In this document: piece after piece, positions 8,456 through 19,406 of the stretch
Layout: every line of letters starts with the position of its first letter
Position numbering within the stretch: position 1 is the first letter of the stretch
Source of the DNA: Gynuella sunshinyii YC6258
GTDB taxonomy: Bacteria; Pseudomonadota; Gammaproteobacteria; Pseudomonadales; Natronospirillaceae
Direction: 5' to 3'
Assembly: GCF_000940805.1 (NCBI RefSeq)
Contig: NZ_CP007142.1
Location: 4,688,593 to 4,752,592 of the forward strand
DNA: 64,000 nucleotides
The notes under the pieces: model-generated
The model's database searches: none
Told to the model about the DNA's origin: nothing
Seen by the model: only the letters and a program-made list of their open reading frames with translations
Program-made: the position numbers and the translations under genes

Positions 8456-9320
8456 TTATAACCTGCCAACGTGCGCGGGTTACACGCGGGTGATGTGCAT
8501 AATCATTAAAACACTCAATATCGTGATAGCCAGCTGCAAGCAATAGCCTGGATAACTCATCCGCCTGCTCGAAACCATGCTCAAAAAACACCCAGCCACC
8601 GGGCTTCAATACCCTCTGAGCCTGCTGAATAATCGCCTTGAAATCTGCCAAACCATGATCATCGGCCACCAATGCGGTCCGAGGCTCAAAACGCACATCC
8701 CCCTGAGACAAGTGTGGGTCCATTTCATCGATATAAGGCGGATTGGAGACCAGAGCATCCAGAGAGAGGTCTTCAAAATCGCTCAGCCAGTCAGACAAAA
8801 CCGGCTTTACATTGACCACTTGATGCCGGGCGATATTCTTTTCTGCCAACACAAGAGCATCCGGACTTTTTTCTACTGCAAACAGTTTCCAGCACCGTCG
8901 CTCTGTCGCCAATGCAATAGCCACCGCTCCCGTACCAGTCCCAAGATCAGCCACACTTAAAGATGCCGTTTCAGGCAGTGTTTCAAGGGTCACCTCAACC
9001 AGGCGTTCGGTATCCGCTCTAGGAATCAGAGTACTGGCACCGGTATAAAATGTTAGTGACCAGAATTCCTTCTCACCCAACAAATAGGCAACCGGGTGTC
9101 CCTGGCGACGCCGACTGATCAGACTCTCAAATTCAGCCATATTACTGGCAGATACTTTAACTTCCGAAAAAGCCAGCAAATACGTACGGCTTTCCCCCAA
9201 AACGTGGGCCAACAGAACCTGAGCATCCAACAGAGGAGTATCACTCCTGTTAACGATGTCGATTTCCGGGTCAGCCAGCTCCGTAACAGCCCATGTCAAA
9301 GCCTGTTCTATGGTTTTCAT
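8448..9320 (-). CDS. prmC: Release factor glutamine methyltransferase
   Basis: A SAM-dependent N5-glutamine methyltransferase (290 aa) that methylates the GGQ glutamine of release factors. It has the SAM loop DLGTGTGA (125-132) and the catalytic NPPY (193-196). The start overlaps prfA by ATGA, so enzyme and substrate are made from one message. Confidence 0.96.
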   Translation of the reverse strand: MKTIEQALTWAVTELADPEIDIVNRSDTPLLDAQVLLAHVLGESRTYLLAFSEVKVSASNMAEFESLISRRRQGHPVAYLLGEKEFWSLTFYTGASTLIPRADTERLVEVTLETLPETASLSVADLGTGTGAVAIALATERRCWKLFAVEKSPDALVLAEKNIARHQVVNVKPVLSDWLSDFEDLSLDALVSNPPYIDEMDPHLSQGDVRFEPRTALVADDHGLADFKAIIQQAQRVLKPGGWVFFEHGFEQADELSRLLLAAGYHDIECFNDYAHHPRVTRARWQVINA

Positions 9321-10405
9321 AAACTATCGTTCAATGCACTCAATTGTTCAGCCTGATGTTCCTGAATCAACGGTTCCACAATCAACTCCAGAGAACCGGT
9401 CATCACTTCGTCCAGACGATACAGAGTCAGGTTGATTCTGTGATCCGTAACCCGTCCCTGCGGGAAATTATAGGTACGTATACGCTCAGAACGATCACCA
9501 CTGCCCACCAGGCTTTTGCGTTCTGCTGCCTGTTCACTGGCCAATGCCTCGTCCCGACTGCTTTTCAGTTTTGCGGCAAGCAAAGACATCGCCTTAGAGC
9601 GGTTTTTATGTTGCGACCGTTCGTCCTGACATTCAACCACAATACCCGTGGGTAGATGGGTCAGACGAATTGCAGAGTCGGTTTTGTTAACATGCTGCCC
9701 ACCCGCACCGGATGCCCGAAAGGTATCAACCCTTAGATCATTCTTATCGATCTCCACTTCTTCCAGCTCATCAGCTTCGGGCATCACCACAACTGTGCAG
9801 GCAGAAGTGTGAATCCTTCCCTGAGATTCAGTCTCAGGCACCCGCTGAACCCGATGAGCACCACTTTCAAACTTCAACTCAGAATACACGGAGGCTCCAA
9901 CGACTCGGGTGATGATTTCCTTGTATCCGCCATGTTCCCCGTCACTGGCGGAAATCACTTCTATTTTCCAGCCTTTATTCTCTGCATAACGGGAATACAT
10001 GCGAAACAGGTCACCGGCAAAAATGGCAGCTTCATCACCACCGGTTCCAGCACGAATTTCCAGGTAAGTGTTTTTGTTGTCATTCGGATCTTTCGGTAGT
10101 AACTCTTTTTGCAGTTGCTGTTCCATCTGTTCCAACAGCTTTTCAACCTGAACCACTTCCTCGCGTCCCATTTCCCGCATATCTGGATCAGAGTCCTGGG
10201 CGAGTTGCCTGGCTTCCGCCAGATCCGCTTCAGCTGCCAGAAACTGACGGAAAGCTTCGATAACAGGTTCCAGCTCAGCATATTCCTGAGAATAAGGCCG
10301 GAATTTATTCTGATCGGCAATCACCGAGGCGTCAGACAACAGTGCAGACAGCTCATCAAAACGATCCTGCAACCCCTCAAGTTTTATCCGAATAGATTGT
10401 TTCAT
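9317..10405 (-). CDS. prfA: Peptide chain release factor 1
   Basis: RF1, which reads UAA/UAG and triggers peptide release. It is 362 aa with GGQ at 235-237 and the stop-recognition tripeptide PET (190-192, PxT type) in [14 protein letters not shown]. It overlaps hemA upstream and prmC downstream by ATGA. Confidence 0.98.
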   Translation of the reverse strand: MKQSIRIKLEGLQDRFDELSALLSDASVIADQNKFRPYSQEYAELEPVIEAFRQFLAAEADLAEARQLAQDSDPDMREMGREEVVQVEKLLEQMEQQLQKELLPKDPNDNKNTYLEIRAGTGGDEAAIFAGDLFRMYSRYAENKGWKIEVISASDGEHGGYKEIITRVVGASVYSELKFESGAHRVQRVPETESQGRIHTSACTVVVMPEADELEEVEIDKNDLRVDTFRASGAGGQHVNKTDSAIRLTHLPTGIVVECQDERSQHKNRSKAMSLLAAKLKSSRDEALASEQAAERKSLVGSGDRSERIRTYNFPQGRVTDHRINLTLYRLDEVMTGSLELIVEPLIQEHQAEQLSALNDSL

Positions 10406-11682
10406 TCAGTTTTATCGTCCAGTTCAAATATTTCATTTACCCACATGAGAGCGTCATTACGACCTTCGGCCAATGCTTTACGCAGAAACGCAGACGGAGC
10501 ATGTGCAAACTTGTTGGTCAGGCCATTCGCCAGTCCCTGGAGAACTTCTGACGGATCTTCACCATTGGTTATTCGCTTCAGGGCTTTATCCAATTCCCCT
10601 TTTTTCATTTCTTCAATTTTCAGGCGCATGGTTTTGATCGTATCGACGGCCGCCAGTGATTTCAGTGTCGACAAATATTTTTGTGTGTTGGCCTGAACAA
10701 TTTCCTGCGCTTCCAGCGCCGCTTCTTCCCGCGAACGCATGTTCTCATCGATGACTTCACGCAGATCATCCACGGTATAAAGGTAAACGTCTGCCAACTC
10801 ACCGACCTGCGCCTCAATATCCCTGGGCACCGCAATATCAACCATAAACATAGGCGCATGCTTGCGCTTCTTTAAAGCGACCTCTACCGCCCCTTTACCC
10901 AGAATAGGCAACTGACTGGCAGTTGACGAAATAACGATATCAGCTCGATGTAGATAATCAGGAATGTCACCCAGCATGATCGCTTCCGCACCAAATTGCT
11001 CTGCCAGAGACTGCGCCCTTTGCAAGGTGCGATTGGCGACGATGATTTTGGCAATGTTTTTCTCACACAAATGCCTTGCCACCAGATCAATAGTTTCACC
11101 AGCACCAATTAATAATGCGCAACATTGGTTGAGATCAGAAAAGATATGCGTACTCAAAGACACTGCCGCATAGGCAACGGAAACCGGATTCTCCCCAATG
11201 GCCGTATGGGTACGCACATGTTTGGCAACGGCAAAGCTATGCTGAAACAATCGGTTCAGCTGCTGACCCACAGTGTGGCTCTCTTGTGCCACGGCATAGG
11301 AACTTTTTAACTGCCCCAGGATCTGCGGCTCTCCAAGCACCATGGAATCGAGCCCACTCGCCACTTTAGCCAAGTGCTCAATAGCACTACCATCACGCAG
11401 CAGATAAGCCGAGTTCTTCAGTTCGTTGACTGATAAACCGTGGTACTCTGCCAGCCAGCCAATCAACTCAGTCAAACCGGTTTCGTCTGAAACAGCATCG
11501 CGCTCCAGATAACAGTAGATCTCACTACGGTTACAGGTAGACACAATCACTGCTTCACGAATATCCGGCAGAGAGCAAACCTGCTGATGGGCAGAAACCA
11601 GTCGGTCCGGGGAAAAGGCGACTTTTTCCCGTACTTCAACGCTGGCTGTTTTATGATTTATTCCAAAAGCGAAAAGCGCCAT
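10402..11682 (-). CDS. hemA: Glutamyl-tRNA reductase
   Basis: The NADPH-dependent first enzyme of C5-pathway haem synthesis, reducing glutamyl-tRNA to glutamate-1-semialdehyde. The N-terminus [14 protein letters not shown], catalytic Cys50 in STCNRSEIY and the Rossmann stretch [14 protein letters not shown] are present; 426 aa is normal. It leads the hemA-prfA-prmC-moeB operon. A possible promoter (TTGTGT-16-TATACC on the reverse strand around 11720-11745) lies in the 171-base gap to the divergent lipoprotein gene. Confidence 0.97.
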   Translation of the reverse strand: MALFAFGINHKTASVEVREKVAFSPDRLVSAHQQVCSLPDIREAVIVSTCNRSEIYCYLERDAVSDETGLTELIGWLAEYHGLSVNELKNSAYLLRDGSAIEHLAKVASGLDSMVLGEPQILGQLKSSYAVAQESHTVGQQLNRLFQHSFAVAKHVRTHTAIGENPVSVAYAAVSLSTHIFSDLNQCCALLIGAGETIDLVARHLCEKNIAKIIVANRTLQRAQSLAEQFGAEAIMLGDIPDYLHRADIVISSTASQLPILGKGAVEVALKKRKHAPMFMVDIAVPRDIEAQVGELADVYLYTVDDLREVIDENMRSREEAALEAQEIVQANTQKYLSTLKSLAAVDTIKTMRLKIEEMKKGELDKALKRITNGEDPSEVLQGLANGLTNKFAHAPSAFLRKALAEGRNDALMWVNEIFELDDKTE

Positions 11683-11853
11683 ATAAAACTTAAGTAAAAA
11701 TGCTCTCTAAAGAGTGGTATAAAAGGCGCGCAATTGTACACAATTAGAATCGATTTAGGGATTCAGTTATGCTCTTCTGGATTAAAAATAGCTAACTTAC
11801 AGAAAAACAAACCACTAATAACCTCATTCATTAAATCAATTGCCAGGATCGAC

Positions 11854-13593
11854 ATGCTCGTAAAACAAACTCTTATGTTGGCCAGTTACACCTTGTTATC
11901 AGTATTAGTTGCGTCCTGCGCAGGCCAAGAAGTTGCCACGGATACCACCCCGCCTGTAACGGACCAGACAACACCCGCAACACAACCTGAACAATCATTA
12001 TCTGCCAAACAATCACTGGATGGCCAAACTATCTATTCCGTGCTAACTGCCGAAATGGCCATAGATCGTGGTGAATACCCATTGGCCGGATCACTGTATT
12101 ACCATCTGGCAGAGGAAACCCGGGATGCCGGGGCTGCTAAAAAAGCAGCCAATATCGCCCAGATGCTGGGAGATATGAAAGCAGCCAAAGCTGCTTCCGA
12201 AATATGGCTCGAATCGGAGCCGGATGATGTTCAGGCCAACCAATCAGCGACTCTGGCCAGCATTCGTCTGGGAGAACTGGATGATGCCAAAAAATACCTG
12301 GAGAGAACCCTGGCACTGAACCCAAAATCTTCTGCCGGTGTTTTTCTAAGCGACACATCAGCATTCAACGATGACGATCTGCGCTCGTTACAACAACTAA
12401 TTACCAGTCTGACCGAACAATATAGCGACAATGCCAGCCTGTGGTTCTCTGATGCTGAATTGAAATACCATCTCAATAACACCACCGGGGCTTTGGAATC
12501 CATCAATCACAGCCTGAAATTGCAAAACACTATCGATGCTTATCTACTGAAGGCTCAAATTCTATTCCGCGATCAGCAGGACAAAAAAGCCATTGCAACA
12601 CTCGATCAGGCATTGAAAGCTTTTCCACTGGAAAGAAGAATCGTGGTCTACAAGACCCAACAGTTATCACGCCTTGGGAGACCAGCCGATGCCATTCCAA
12701 CGCTGCAGGATTATCTGGAACAGAATACCGATGACGAGCCCCTCATGGCACTGCTTGCCCGCATAGCCATTGATGCCAACGAACCTGAACTGGCACGCTC
12801 GCTGTACCAAACCCTGGAACAAAACAACACCTTCACGAACGAAGCCCATTACTATCTTGCACATCTCGACGAAAACAACGGTGATATTCAATCAGCCATG
12901 CAGCATCTAAAACGGATCACTCCATCGGAATACTATATTCCAGCCGTTTCGCAACAGGTGCAGATTCTCATGACTGAACAGAAAGTGGATGATGCACAGT
13001 CATTGCTGGATCAGCAGTTAAAAACTTATCCGGACCAACCCGCACTATACAATATATATGCAGGGCTGCTGAGTCAGAACGGCGCCAACTCTGAGGCGTT
13101 TGACAAACTAACCGAAGGGCTGAAGCAGTTCCCCGAGAACATTGAATTACTCTACAGCCGGGCTTTATTCGCCGAGCCATTGGGAAAACTGGATATTGTG
13201 GAACAGGACCTGCTGAAAGTTATCGAGCTGGAGCCAGATAACGCATCGGCCCTGAATGCACTTGGCTATACCTGGGCAGATCATAATATGAAGCTGGACC
13301 AGGCCCTCACGATGATAGAAAAGGCACACCAGTTAAACCCTGATGATGCAGCAACCATGGATAGCCTTGGTTGGGTGCACTACAGAATGGGCAACACTGA
13401 GCAGGCCATTAAATATCTCTCACAAGCTTTTAGCAAAAGCCCTAATCACGAAATTGCAGCCCACCTGGGCGAAGTACTTTATAAATCAGGTCAGATTGAA
13501 GAAGCAGAAAACGTATGGAAAAAAGGATATGAAGACAATCCTGACAGCACCATCCTGAATGACACTGTTCGTCGTATGAAAGGGCATTCATGA
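11854..13593 (+). CDS. TPR-repeat lipoprotein
   Basis: A 579-aa lipoprotein. The signal peptide ends in a lipobox LVASC with Cys22, which selects the ATG at 11854 (AGGA at 11845) over an in-frame start at 11734. The rest is TPR helices, clearest near the C-terminus (ALNALGYTWADH…, AATMDSLGWVHYRMGN…). It resembles the large TPR protein encoded before lolB in Pseudomonas. It overlaps lolB by ATGA, so a role in the outer-membrane lipoprotein pathway is plausible but unproven. Confidence 0.9.
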   Translation: MLVKQTLMLASYTLLSVLVASCAGQEVATDTTPPVTDQTTPATQPEQSLSAKQSLDGQTIYSVLTAEMAIDRGEYPLAGSLYYHLAEETRDAGAAKKAANIAQMLGDMKAAKAASEIWLESEPDDVQANQSATLASIRLGELDDAKKYLERTLALNPKSSAGVFLSDTSAFNDDDLRSLQQLITSLTEQYSDNASLWFSDAELKYHLNNTTGALESINHSLKLQNTIDAYLLKAQILFRDQQDKKAIATLDQALKAFPLERRIVVYKTQQLSRLGRPADAIPTLQDYLEQNTDDEPLMALLARIAIDANEPELARSLYQTLEQNNTFTNEAHYYLAHLDENNGDIQSAMQHLKRITPSEYYIPAVSQQVQILMTEQKVDDAQSLLDQQLKTYPDQPALYNIYAGLLSQNGANSEAFDKLTEGLKQFPENIELLYSRALFAEPLGKLDIVEQDLLKVIELEPDNASALNALGYTWADHNMKLDQALTMIEKAHQLNPDDAATMDSLGWVHYRMGNTEQAIKYLSQAFSKSPNHEIAAHLGEVLYKSGQIEEAENVWKKGYEDNPDSTILNDTVRRMKGHS

Positions 13594-14195
13594 ACCATAT
13601 TCATGTGACATTTATGCTGTCTGCACTCCTGTTGCTATCAGGCTGTGCCCATCAGCAAGTTCTGACTGGCGGGGATAAATTTGAATGGAAACAACATTCA
13701 GAGCAGGTTAAGAACCTAAAAAGCTGGAATATGGATGGCAAGATGGGCGTCAGACAAGACAGCAAAGGTGCCAGTTTTAACGTGGCCTGGAAACAATATC
13801 CGACAGAATTTCAGCTGAGTCTCTCCGGACCACTGGGACAGGGAGCCGTCAGCGTATCCGGTGATCGATATGGGGTCACCATGATCGATAGCGATGGCAC
13901 CGCGCACAAAGCCCGCTCCCTGGAACAACTTATGGCAGAAAATACAGACTTGATCCTGCCTTTGGCACAACTACCTTACTGGGTAAAGGGTATTGCGGAT
14001 CCCCACTATCCGGCAACGATCAGCCTGAATGAAAACAACCTCGCAGGGCAACTAGATCAACTGGGCTGGACGGTCAGTTACCTTTCCTACTTCCAACTCA
14101 CCCCCCCATTACCCCAGAAACTCAAATTTCAACAGGGTGAAAACAGCGGCAAACTGGTCATAAAACGCTGGGAATTCAGCGAAACCGGACGTTGA
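13590..14195 (+). CDS. lolB: Outer-membrane lipoprotein receptor LolB
   Basis: LolB (201 aa) receives lipoproteins from LolA and inserts them in the outer membrane; it is itself a lipoprotein. The signal peptide ends LLSGC with Cys19. The body has the family stretch SLSGPLGQGAVSVSG. It is coupled to the TPR lipoprotein by ATGA, and ispE follows four bases after. Confidence 0.93.
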   Translation: MNHIHVTFMLSALLLLSGCAHQQVLTGGDKFEWKQHSEQVKNLKSWNMDGKMGVRQDSKGASFNVAWKQYPTEFQLSLSGPLGQGAVSVSGDRYGVTMIDSDGTAHKARSLEQLMAENTDLILPLAQLPYWVKGIADPHYPATISLNENNLAGQLDQLGWTVSYLSYFQLTPPLPQKLKFQQGENSGKLVIKRWEFSETGR

Positions 14196-14199
14196 GCGA

Positions 14200-15042
14200 A
14201 TGAATGAACCATTAAAACTGCTAAGCCCGGCCAAGCTGAACTTAATACTGCACATCAATCACCGCCTTGATAATGGATATCATCATCTTCAGACTCTATT
14301 CCAGCTTCTGAATTATGGCGATGAAATGTCCTTCTACAGCACAGAATCAGAATGCATCACCCTAACACCGGAGTTTCCTGGACTTCCGCTGGAACAAAAC
14401 CTGATTTACAAAGCCGCCAGGTTGTTACAACAGCACACCGGTTGTCATTTTGGCTGCAACATTCAAATCACCAAAAAACTGCCTCAAGGTGGCGGCGTTG
14501 GCGGTGGCAGTTCCAATGCAGCTACTACACTGGTTGCCTTAAACCATTTATGGCGGACACAACTGAAAGCTGATGAACTGGCAAAACTTGGACTTCAACT
14601 CGGTGCCGATGTACCAGTATTTGTACACGGGCACAGTGCCTGGGCCGAAGGCGTAGGCGAAAAACTAATCCCTGTTGACTTGCCACATAAATGGTTTCTG
14701 GTAATCAAACCAAACACTCACGTGGCAACAGCGCAAATATTCCGTCATCCGGATTTGACACGAAACACCCCTCTCATCACAATACACACCGCGCTGACCC
14801 AGGATGGCCAAAATGACTGTGAAAATCTGGTCCGAAGCCTTTATCCCGAAATAGAGAAAGCTTTTAAACGGCTGGCGCAATACGGAACACCGAAACTGAC
14901 AGGCACTGGAGCTTGTGTCTACACGGAGTGTTCAAGCAAGGCTGAGGCCGAACAAATTCTGGCGGACATTTCACCGGAGTTTGAAGGCTTTGTTGCCGAA
15001 GCGATGAACAAATCTCCGTTGAGCGAGTTGTTGACCCGCTGA
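14200..15042 (+). CDS. ispE: 4-diphosphocytidyl-2-C-methyl-D-erythritol kinase
   Basis: A GHMP kinase of 280 aa in the MEP isoprenoid pathway. The N-terminus LSPAKLNLILHINHRLDNGYH and the ATP loop PQGGGVGGGSSNAATT (near 96-111) are diagnostic. It is four bases after lolB. A T8 run follows at about 15117-15124. The tRNA-Gln gene often found between ispE and prs in Pseudomonas is not here; one lies at 19332. Confidence 0.96.
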   Translation: MNEPLKLLSPAKLNLILHINHRLDNGYHHLQTLFQLLNYGDEMSFYSTESECITLTPEFPGLPLEQNLIYKAARLLQQHTGCHFGCNIQITKKLPQGGGVGGGSSNAATTLVALNHLWRTQLKADELAKLGLQLGADVPVFVHGHSAWAEGVGEKLIPVDLPHKWFLVIKPNTHVATAQIFRHPDLTRNTPLITIHTALTQDGQNDCENLVRSLYPEIEKAFKRLAQYGTPKLTGTGACVYTECSSKAEAEQILADISPEFEGFVAEAMNKSPLSELLTR

Positions 15043-15160
15043 CACAATCACAACCAAGAAATCTACCGAAATCCATAACTGAGTAATGACGCTATATTCA
15101 GATGGCTTTCGCTAGCTTTTTTTTAGTTCCATGCCTTAATGACAGAAACAGGTGAACCGC

Positions 15161-16099
15161 GTGTCGAAAATGATGATATTTACTGGGAATGCCAATCCCG
15201 AACTTGCCCGCAAAGTGACAGAACGTCTGGACATCCCCCTGGGAGATGCGACTGTCAGCAAATTCAGCGATGGAGAGATCGCTATAGAGCTCAATGAAAA
15301 TGTTCGTGGCGCGGACTGTTTCATCCTTCAATCCACCTGTCAGCCCAGTAATGACAACCTAATGGAACTGTTGTTGCTTGCAGATGCCTTAAGGCGGGCT
15401 TCTGCCAGTCGCATTACCGCTGTCGTTCCTTATTTTGGTTATGCTAGACAGGATCGTCGCCCACGTTCTGCACGAGTACCAATTTCTGCCAAAGTCTGTG
15501 CGGACATGATGACGGTTATCGGTATCGACCGGATTCTTACGGTTGACCTTCACGCGGATCAGGTTCAGGGCTTCTTTTCTATTCCGGTCGACAACATTTA
15601 TGGCTCCCCCATCCTTCTCGATGACATCGAGAAACAAAACTACGAAAAGAAAATCATCGTATCTCCTGATGTAGGTGGCGTGGTAAGAGCACGAGCAATT
15701 GCCAAGCAGCTGGATTCCGAACTGGCGATCATCGACAAACGCCGCCCTAAAGCCAATCAACTGGAAATTATGAATATCATCGGTGATGTCCAGGGACGAA
15801 CCTGCATACTGGTTGACGATATGGTCGATACAGCAGGAACCTTGTGCCAGGCGGCAGAGGCGCTAACGAAATTTGGTGCAGAGAAAGTAGTTGCCTATGC
15901 AACCCACCCGGTTCTCTCCGGACCGGCGATAGAGCGTATCAATAACTCCAGCATAGAGTTGGTAGTGACGGACACAATCAAACTCTCGGAAGCTGCAAAA
16001 AACTGTGATAAGATCCGCCAGCTTTCGCTATCGGGGGTGCTTGCAGAAGCAATCCGACGCGTCAGCAACGAAGAATCAATCAGTGCAATGTTTCGTTAA
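15161..16099 (+). CDS. prs: Ribose-phosphate pyrophosphokinase
   Basis: PRPP synthetase (312 aa) supplying PRPP for nucleotides, histidine and tryptophan (used by TrpD in this window). It has the ATP region FGYARQDRR, the flexible loop around DKRRPKA and the PRPP loop [10 protein letters not shown] use GTG 15161 (MSKMMIFTG…) because it matches the family N-terminus and has AGGTGA seven bases upstream; GTG 15152 is also in frame. Confidence 0.95.
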   Translation: MSKMMIFTGNANPELARKVTERLDIPLGDATVSKFSDGEIAIELNENVRGADCFILQSTCQPSNDNLMELLLLADALRRASASRITAVVPYFGYARQDRRPRSARVPISAKVCADMMTVIGIDRILTVDLHADQVQGFFSIPVDNIYGSPILLDDIEKQNYEKKIIVSPDVGGVVRARAIAKQLDSELAIIDKRRPKANQLEIMNIIGDVQGRTCILVDDMVDTAGTLCQAAEALTKFGAEKVVAYATHPVLSGPAIERINNSSIELVVTDTIKLSEAAKNCDKIRQLSLSGVLAEAIRRVSNEESISAMFR

Positions 16100-16168
16100 T
16101 TAGCCTCATTTTCGACGCAATTAGCAACAAAATACTGACAAGGGGAAATTAAAAACCCCACCCTTTAC

Positions 16169-16205
16169 AACCCGAAATCACTGGTCGCGGTGAACTCGGG
16201 TTTTT
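16169..16205 (+). terminator. Terminator-like hairpin just upstream of rplY
   Basis: AACCCGA (16169-16175) pairs with TCGGGTT (16196-16202), with an inner TCAC/GTGA pairing and five Ts. It ends only 13 bases before the rplY ribosome site (GGAG 16218-16221), so it is either the prs terminator or part of an rplY leader. Confidence 0.8.
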
Positions 16206-16229
16206 GTATTTTTATTTGGAGTTAAATCA

Positions 16230-16847
16230 ATGTCAGAAATAATTTTAAACGCTGTCTCTCGTACAGAGCTGGGCAAAGGTGCGAGCCGCCGCCTGCGTAA
16301 ACTAGGCAACGTGCCTGCCATCGTTTATGGCGGCAAAAAAGAACTGGCACCTGCTGCCGTTACCCTTAAGAGCAACGAGTTGAAGAAAGCAGCCGAAAGC
16401 GAAGCCTTCTTTTCTTCTGTATTAAGCCTGTCTATTGATGGCAAAGCAGAATCAGTTGTTCTTATGGACGTGCAACGTCATCCCGCAACTGATGCATTTA
16501 TTCACGTCGATTTCGAGCGTGTTGACGCATCCACAGTCATTCATAAAGTTGTACCTTTGCACTTCCTGAATGAAACCACTTGTGTGGGCGTTAAAGTGGG
16601 CGGTGGTAAAATTCAGCACAACCTGACTGAAGTTGAAGTTACCTGTAAGGCTACCAACCTGCCAGAATTTATCGAAGTGGATATGGCCAAAGTAGAAGCT
16701 GGTCACGTGGTACATTTATCAGAATTGGTTCTGCCACAAGGTGTTGAACTGGTTGCCCTGCAGCACGACAGCGATCAGCCAGTATGCAGCGTTGTGAAGA
16801 AAGCAGGTGGTGATGATTCTGAAGCCACTGAAGAAAGCGCCGAATAA
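16230..16847 (+). CDS. rplY: 50S ribosomal protein bL25, long (CTC) form
   Basis: A 205-aa bL25 that binds 5S rRNA through its N-terminal domain (ILNAVSRTELGKGASRRLRKLGNVPAIVYGG). The C-terminal TL5/CTC domain follows and ends in an acidic tail. E. coli has only the short form, but the long form is usual in Pseudomonas-type bacteria. GGAG is eight bases before the ATG. Confidence 0.96.
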   Translation: MSEIILNAVSRTELGKGASRRLRKLGNVPAIVYGGKKELAPAAVTLKSNELKKAAESEAFFSSVLSLSIDGKAESVVLMDVQRHPATDAFIHVDFERVDASTVIHKVVPLHFLNETTCVGVKVGGGKIQHNLTEVEVTCKATNLPEFIEVDMAKVEAGHVVHLSELVLPQGVELVALQHDSDQPVCSVVKKAGGDDSEATEESAE

Positions 16848-16869
16848 TTCTTCCTGCGTTAGTTTAACT

Positions 16870-16893
16870 AAGGCCCTTTGAAGGGCCTTTTTT
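16870..16893 (+). terminator. Rho-independent terminator after rplY
   Basis: AAGGCCCTT and AAGGGCCTT pair around a TG centre, followed by a T-run to 16893. It separates rplY from pth. Confidence 0.92.
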
Positions 16894-16924
16894 ATCTCTG
16901 CTCTTAACCTCAATGGACGAAACT

Positions 16925-17515
16925 ATGACCGATAGCATTCGCCTGATTGTAGGCCTCGGCAACCCGGGCCCGGAATATCACCACACCCGACACAATGCCG
17001 GATTCGACTTCGTAGATTTCCTGGCAGAACAACACAATGGTCGCTGGCAAAGCGATAAAAAGTTTTTCGCCGAGATATGCCGGATAACCGCTGACGGCCA
17101 GGAGATACTGCTACTGAAACCCCAAACGTTTATGAACAGAAGCGGAAAGTCCGTTGCCGCCGTCACCAATTTCTTCAAACTGACATTGGACAATATTCTG
17201 GTGGCCTATGACGAACTCGATCTGCCACCCGGCGTAGCCAGATTAAAAGTGGGAGGCGGTCATGGCGGTCATAACGGTATGCGCGATATTATCACCTGCC
17301 TGGGGAATCAGCGCGACTTCAAACGACTCAGGATCGGTATTGGTCATCCCGGTCACTCCAGTCAGGTTGTGGGTTACGTATTGGGTAGAGCCCCACAAGC
17401 AGAATCCGGACTGATTGAATTGGCGATGGTGGAAGCCGCTCGCAATTTGAACCTGATCATCGGCCAATGGCATAGAGCGATGACAGAATTAAACAGTTTT
17501 AAAGCAAGCAAATAG
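16925..17515 (+). CDS. pth: Peptidyl-tRNA hydrolase
   Basis: Pth cleaves peptidyl-tRNA released from stalled ribosomes. Family motifs are [20 protein letters not shown] (catalytic His in RHNAG), FMNRSG and the [11 protein letters not shown] loop. I chose ATG 16925 ([10 protein letters not shown]) by family length, giving 196 aa; ATG 16913 adds MDET. Neither has a good ribosome site. Confidence 0.95.
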   Translation: MTDSIRLIVGLGNPGPEYHHTRHNAGFDFVDFLAEQHNGRWQSDKKFFAEICRITADGQEILLLKPQTFMNRSGKSVAAVTNFFKLTLDNILVAYDELDLPPGVARLKVGGGHGGHNGMRDIITCLGNQRDFKRLRIGIGHPGHSSQVVGYVLGRAPQAESGLIELAMVEAARNLNLIIGQWHRAMTELNSFKASK

Positions 17516-17544
17516 CATATAAAGCATCATTTCAGGAGAATTTC

Positions 17545-18639
17545 ATGGGCATTCGCTGTGGCATTGTTGGCCTGCCAAACGTTGGTAAATCGACTTTATT
17601 CAATGCTTTGACAGAAGCAGGCATTGACGCCGAAAACTTTCCATTTTGTACCATTGAGCCCAATACCGGCGTCGTTCCCGTTCCCGACCCACGGCAGGAC
17701 AAGTTAAGTGAAATCGTTAAACCGGAAAGAACGGTTCCCACTACCATGGAGTTCGTGGATATCGCCGGTCTGGTTGCCGGGGCATCCAAAGGTGAAGGGC
17801 TCGGGAATCAATTCCTTGCCAATATCCGTGAAACTGACGCCATTGCCCATGTTGTACGCTGTTTCGAAGACGAAAACATTATTCACGTCGCCAACAAAAT
17901 TGATCCACTGGCAGATATTGAAGTGATCAATACTGAACTGGCACTGGCAGACCTCGAAAGCGTTGAAAAGCAATACGTAAAACTACAGAAGAAAGCCAAA
18001 GGTCAGGACAAGGAAGCCCAGAAACTGCTAACCCTTCTGGATAAGGCAAAACCGCATCTGGATCAAGCCAAGCCCATTCGTTCTCTGGAGCTCAGTGAAG
18101 AGGAGCTGCTGATACTGGATAAGGAATTTCATTTTTTGACCAGCAAACCAACCATGTACATTGCCAACGTTGCGGAGGATGGGTTCGAAAATAACCCTCA
18201 CCTGGACAAAGTCATAGCTCTGGCAAAAGAAGAAGGTGCAGAAGTTGTTGTGATTTGCAACAAACTGGAATCAGAAATCGCAGAACTGGAAGACGAAGAA
18301 AAAGGTGAATTTCTACAGGATCTCGGTTGGGAAGAACCTGGCCTGCATCGTGTTATTCGAGCGGGTTACAAACTTCTGGGTCTGCAAACCTACTTTACCG
18401 CCGGCGTCAAAGAAGTTCGTGCCTGGACAGTAAAAGTCGGCGCAACTGCACCGAAAGCTGCGGCAGTAATTCATACCGACTTCGAAAAAGGCTTCATTCG
18501 TGCCGAAACGATCTCCTACGAGGATTTCGTCAAATACAATGGTGAGGCCGGAGCCAAAGAGGCTGGAAAATGGCGCCTGGAGGGCAAAGATTACATCGTT
18601 CAGGATGGTGACATCATGCATTTCCGTTTCAACGTCTGA
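17545..18639 (+). CDS. ychF: Redox-regulated ATPase / OBG-family GTPase YchF
   Basis: A 364-aa OLA1/YchF P-loop protein, ribosome-associated and ATP-preferring in its family. It has the G1 loop GLPNVGKST, the segment [19 protein letters not shown], and the C-terminal TGS domain ending [19 protein letters not shown] lies upstream of the ATG. The pth-ychF pair is highly conserved. Confidence 0.97.
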   Translation: MGIRCGIVGLPNVGKSTLFNALTEAGIDAENFPFCTIEPNTGVVPVPDPRQDKLSEIVKPERTVPTTMEFVDIAGLVAGASKGEGLGNQFLANIRETDAIAHVVRCFEDENIIHVANKIDPLADIEVINTELALADLESVEKQYVKLQKKAKGQDKEAQKLLTLLDKAKPHLDQAKPIRSLELSEEELLILDKEFHFLTSKPTMYIANVAEDGFENNPHLDKVIALAKEEGAEVVVICNKLESEIAELEDEEKGEFLQDLGWEEPGLHRVIRAGYKLLGLQTYFTAGVKEVRAWTVKVGATAPKAAAVIHTDFEKGFIRAETISYEDFVKYNGEAGAKEAGKWRLEGKDYIVQDGDIMHFRFNV

Positions 18640-18642
18640 TAC

Positions 18643-18909
18643 ATGATCGTTTATGTTTATTATCCGCTGCGGGAACGCCTCACAGCGGATCTACTCAGGG
18701 ACCTGATGATAGAGGACTGGCCAAAAGCTCACATTTCTATTCTGATAGATAGACTAATTGACGACCATCCCTTACCCCATTTTCACTGCAAGCTCCCCGA
18801 ACATGACACAGATGCATTTGTCGACTGGCTGAAGCCCCGCAAAGGGGTCCTCAGCATTCGAATAGACGTTACTGCAACAAAATCGATATGGTTGGGGCGA
18901 AAGCTCTAA
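18643..18909 (+). CDS. Small protein of unknown function downstream of ychF
   Basis: An 88-aa ORF starting three bases after the ychF stop, so probably cotranscribed. It is rich in Leu, Asp and His (…IDRLIDDHPLPHFHCKLPEHDTD…) with no signal peptide or membrane helix. No clear ribosome site is seen apart from readthrough coupling. I do not recognise a family. Confidence 0.6.
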   Translation: MIVYVYYPLRERLTADLLRDLMIEDWPKAHISILIDRLIDDHPLPHFHCKLPEHDTDAFVDWLKPRKGVLSIRIDVTATKSIWLGRKL

Positions 18910-19219
18910 AAACCGCCCTCTCATCTGTTTTGGCAGATGTCACCGCGATAGTCAGTTTATCCATCCAGGGAAACTGACCATTACTCGATATCATCTGTCG
19001 ACTTTCCATCACCTTATCATCTGAAAGCCATTCCTTGTGGAACCCTGCTCCTTGGCTCTCATTTCTGCTTTCTGGCCTGACCCGGAATTAAAAAATCCGC
19101 ACAAATATCCGGATGCCTCCTGATGATTTCCCTAACTCATTGATCTTTAAATAAAAAATTTCTTTTTTTCTGTTGACACAGAAAATTTAATACGCATAAT
19201 ACGCATCCGCTGACACGAT
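18910..19219. other. Intergenic region with tRNA promoter
   Basis: These 310 bases have no convincing ORF. The only element I can support is the tRNA promoter at its right end. Confidence 0.6.
19173..19200 (+). promoter_or_regulatory. Promoter of the tRNA-Met/tRNA-Gln unit
   Basis: TTGACA (19173-19178) and CATAAT (19195-19200) are 16 bases apart. Transcription would begin about 13 bases before tRNA-Met. Confidence 0.8.
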
Positions 19220-19296
19220 GGCTATGTAGCTCAGCTGGTTAGAGCACAGCATTCATAATGCTGGGGTCGCTGGTTCAAGTCCAGCCATAGCCACCA
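19220..19296 (+). tRNA. tRNA-Met (elongator, anticodon CAT)
   Basis: A complete 77-base cloverleaf with encoded CCA. The acceptor stem is GGCTATG/CATAGCC, the anticodon stem CAGCA/TGCTG surrounds TTCATAA, and the T arm is GCTGG-TTCAAGT-CCAGC. The paired first acceptor base and the sequence close to E. coli metT favour the elongator over the initiator. Confidence 0.97.
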
Positions 19297-19331
19297 AACT
19301 TTTAGGTTCTGTTTTAGAGCCTGTCAAATAC

Positions 19332-19406
19332 AGGGGTGTCGCCAAGTGGTAAGGCAACGGGTTTTGATCCCGTCATCCGTAGGTTCGAATCCTGCCACCC
19401 CTGCCA
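19332..19406 (+). tRNA. tRNA-Gln (anticodon TTG)
   Basis: A 75-base tRNA with encoded CCA. The acceptor stem is AGGGGTG/CACCCCT and the anticodon loop is TTTTGAT. It lies 35 bases after tRNA-Met on the same transcript. A weak hairpin TTTTCTC/GAGAAAA (19407-19424) follows and may end it. Confidence 0.97.

Noticed and set aside
15043-15160. Expected tRNA-Gln between ispE and prs
   Set aside because: No cloverleaf can be drawn there. The only tRNA-Gln in the window is at 19332.
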